Positions 63,913-64,000 of a stretch of 64,000 nucleotides of DNA are shown here, in pieces. Each line of letters opens with the position of its first letter. Position 1 is the first letter of the stretch. A program made the translations under genes and the position numbers. This DNA comes from Salinisphaera orenii subsp. orenii MK-B5 (GTDB lineage: Bacteria > Pseudomonadota > Gammaproteobacteria > Nevskiales > Salinisphaeraceae). The stretch covers positions 1-64,000 of the forward strand of contig NZ_AYKH01000003.1 in assembly GCF_003788635.1 (NCBI RefSeq), in the 5' to 3' direction. The notes under the pieces were generated by a model. That model worked only from the letters and a program-made list of their open reading frames with translations. It made no database searches and was not told the DNA's origin.

Positions 63913-64000
63913 GACCGTTCCATTCGACCCGTCCCGGCATCTCGACACGTCAGCCGACATGGCGATGTATCTCGACATGGTCCTCGAATACAACGACGGC
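63902..64000 (+). CDS. Antitoxin of the HigB-like toxin (partial)
   Basis: The first 33 residues are in the window (MITETVPFDPSRHLDTSADM ending EYNDG); the rest is cut off by the window edge. The overlap with the toxin and the opening pattern fit addiction-module antidote proteins that carry a C-terminal helix-turn-helix. Confidence 0.82.
   Translation, partial: MITETVPFDPSRHLDTSADMAMYLDMVLEYNDG

Overview
The window is a chromosomal segment of a high-GC (about 65-70% by eye) Gammaproteobacterium. Three things point there: the E. coli-type order of the S10, spc and alpha ribosomal operons; the lptD-surA-pdxA-rsmA cluster; and the LexA box type CTG-N10-CAG. A phasin, a two-domain fatty acyl-CoA/aldehyde reductase-like protein, FolE2, AmgK/MurU and acidic insertions in a ribosomal protein suggest a marine or halophilic, storage-lipid-making lineage such as Salinisphaera. 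That genus name is inference from memory of gene content, not a search result.

Layout. 1-14,020: rpsJ to rplQ (28 genes, all + strand), with an unusual promoter/hairpin gap between rpsJ and rplC, a good promoter before rpsM, and a terminator after rplQ. 14,021-22,500: a lineage-specific block between apaH and rsmA, which are adjacent or separated only by apaG in E. coli. It holds a membrane diguanylate cyclase, a long AT-richer stretch without genes, a membrane protein with a decayed EAL-like domain, a complete IS481-family element with a TCTAGG target duplication, and a 13-unit 7-bp tandem repeat. 21,721-27,298: rsmA-pdxA-surA-lptD (minus strand), for ribosome maturation, vitamin B6 synthesis and outer-membrane assembly. 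27,469-30,669: amgK-murU (peptidoglycan recycling) and two lipoproteins (DUF4398-like and OmpA-like). 31,120-32,677: lexA and a phasin, divergent, each with a recognisable promoter. 33,000-37,900: folE2 (with a duplicated fragment of its own 3' end), a HIT protein, the reductase and aroG. 38,056-46,507: mixed metabolic and membrane genes ending in an FMN glutamate-synthase-like protein and mutM. 46,520-50,470: a four-gene gliding-type ABC operon (GldA/GldF/GldG/DUF4340-like). 50,542-55,599: an orphan hydantoinase-A protein, then three related small outer-membrane beta-barrel genes (one broken) around rpmB-rpmG. 55,726-59,114: radC, coaBC, dut and argB. 59,158-64,000: an accessory end with a small conserved protein, a SWIM-SNF2 fusion helicase, and a RelE/HigB-like toxin-antitoxin pair with a palindromic operator; the antitoxin runs off the window.

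Most genes are ordinary housekeeping. The parts most worth a second look are the apaH-rsmA insertion block (cyclic-di-GMP-like pair), the apparently leaderless, self-controlled lexA start, the rpsJ-rplC leader, the folE2 duplication, the beta-barrel family around rpmBG, and the SWIM-SNF2 fusion with its small partner.
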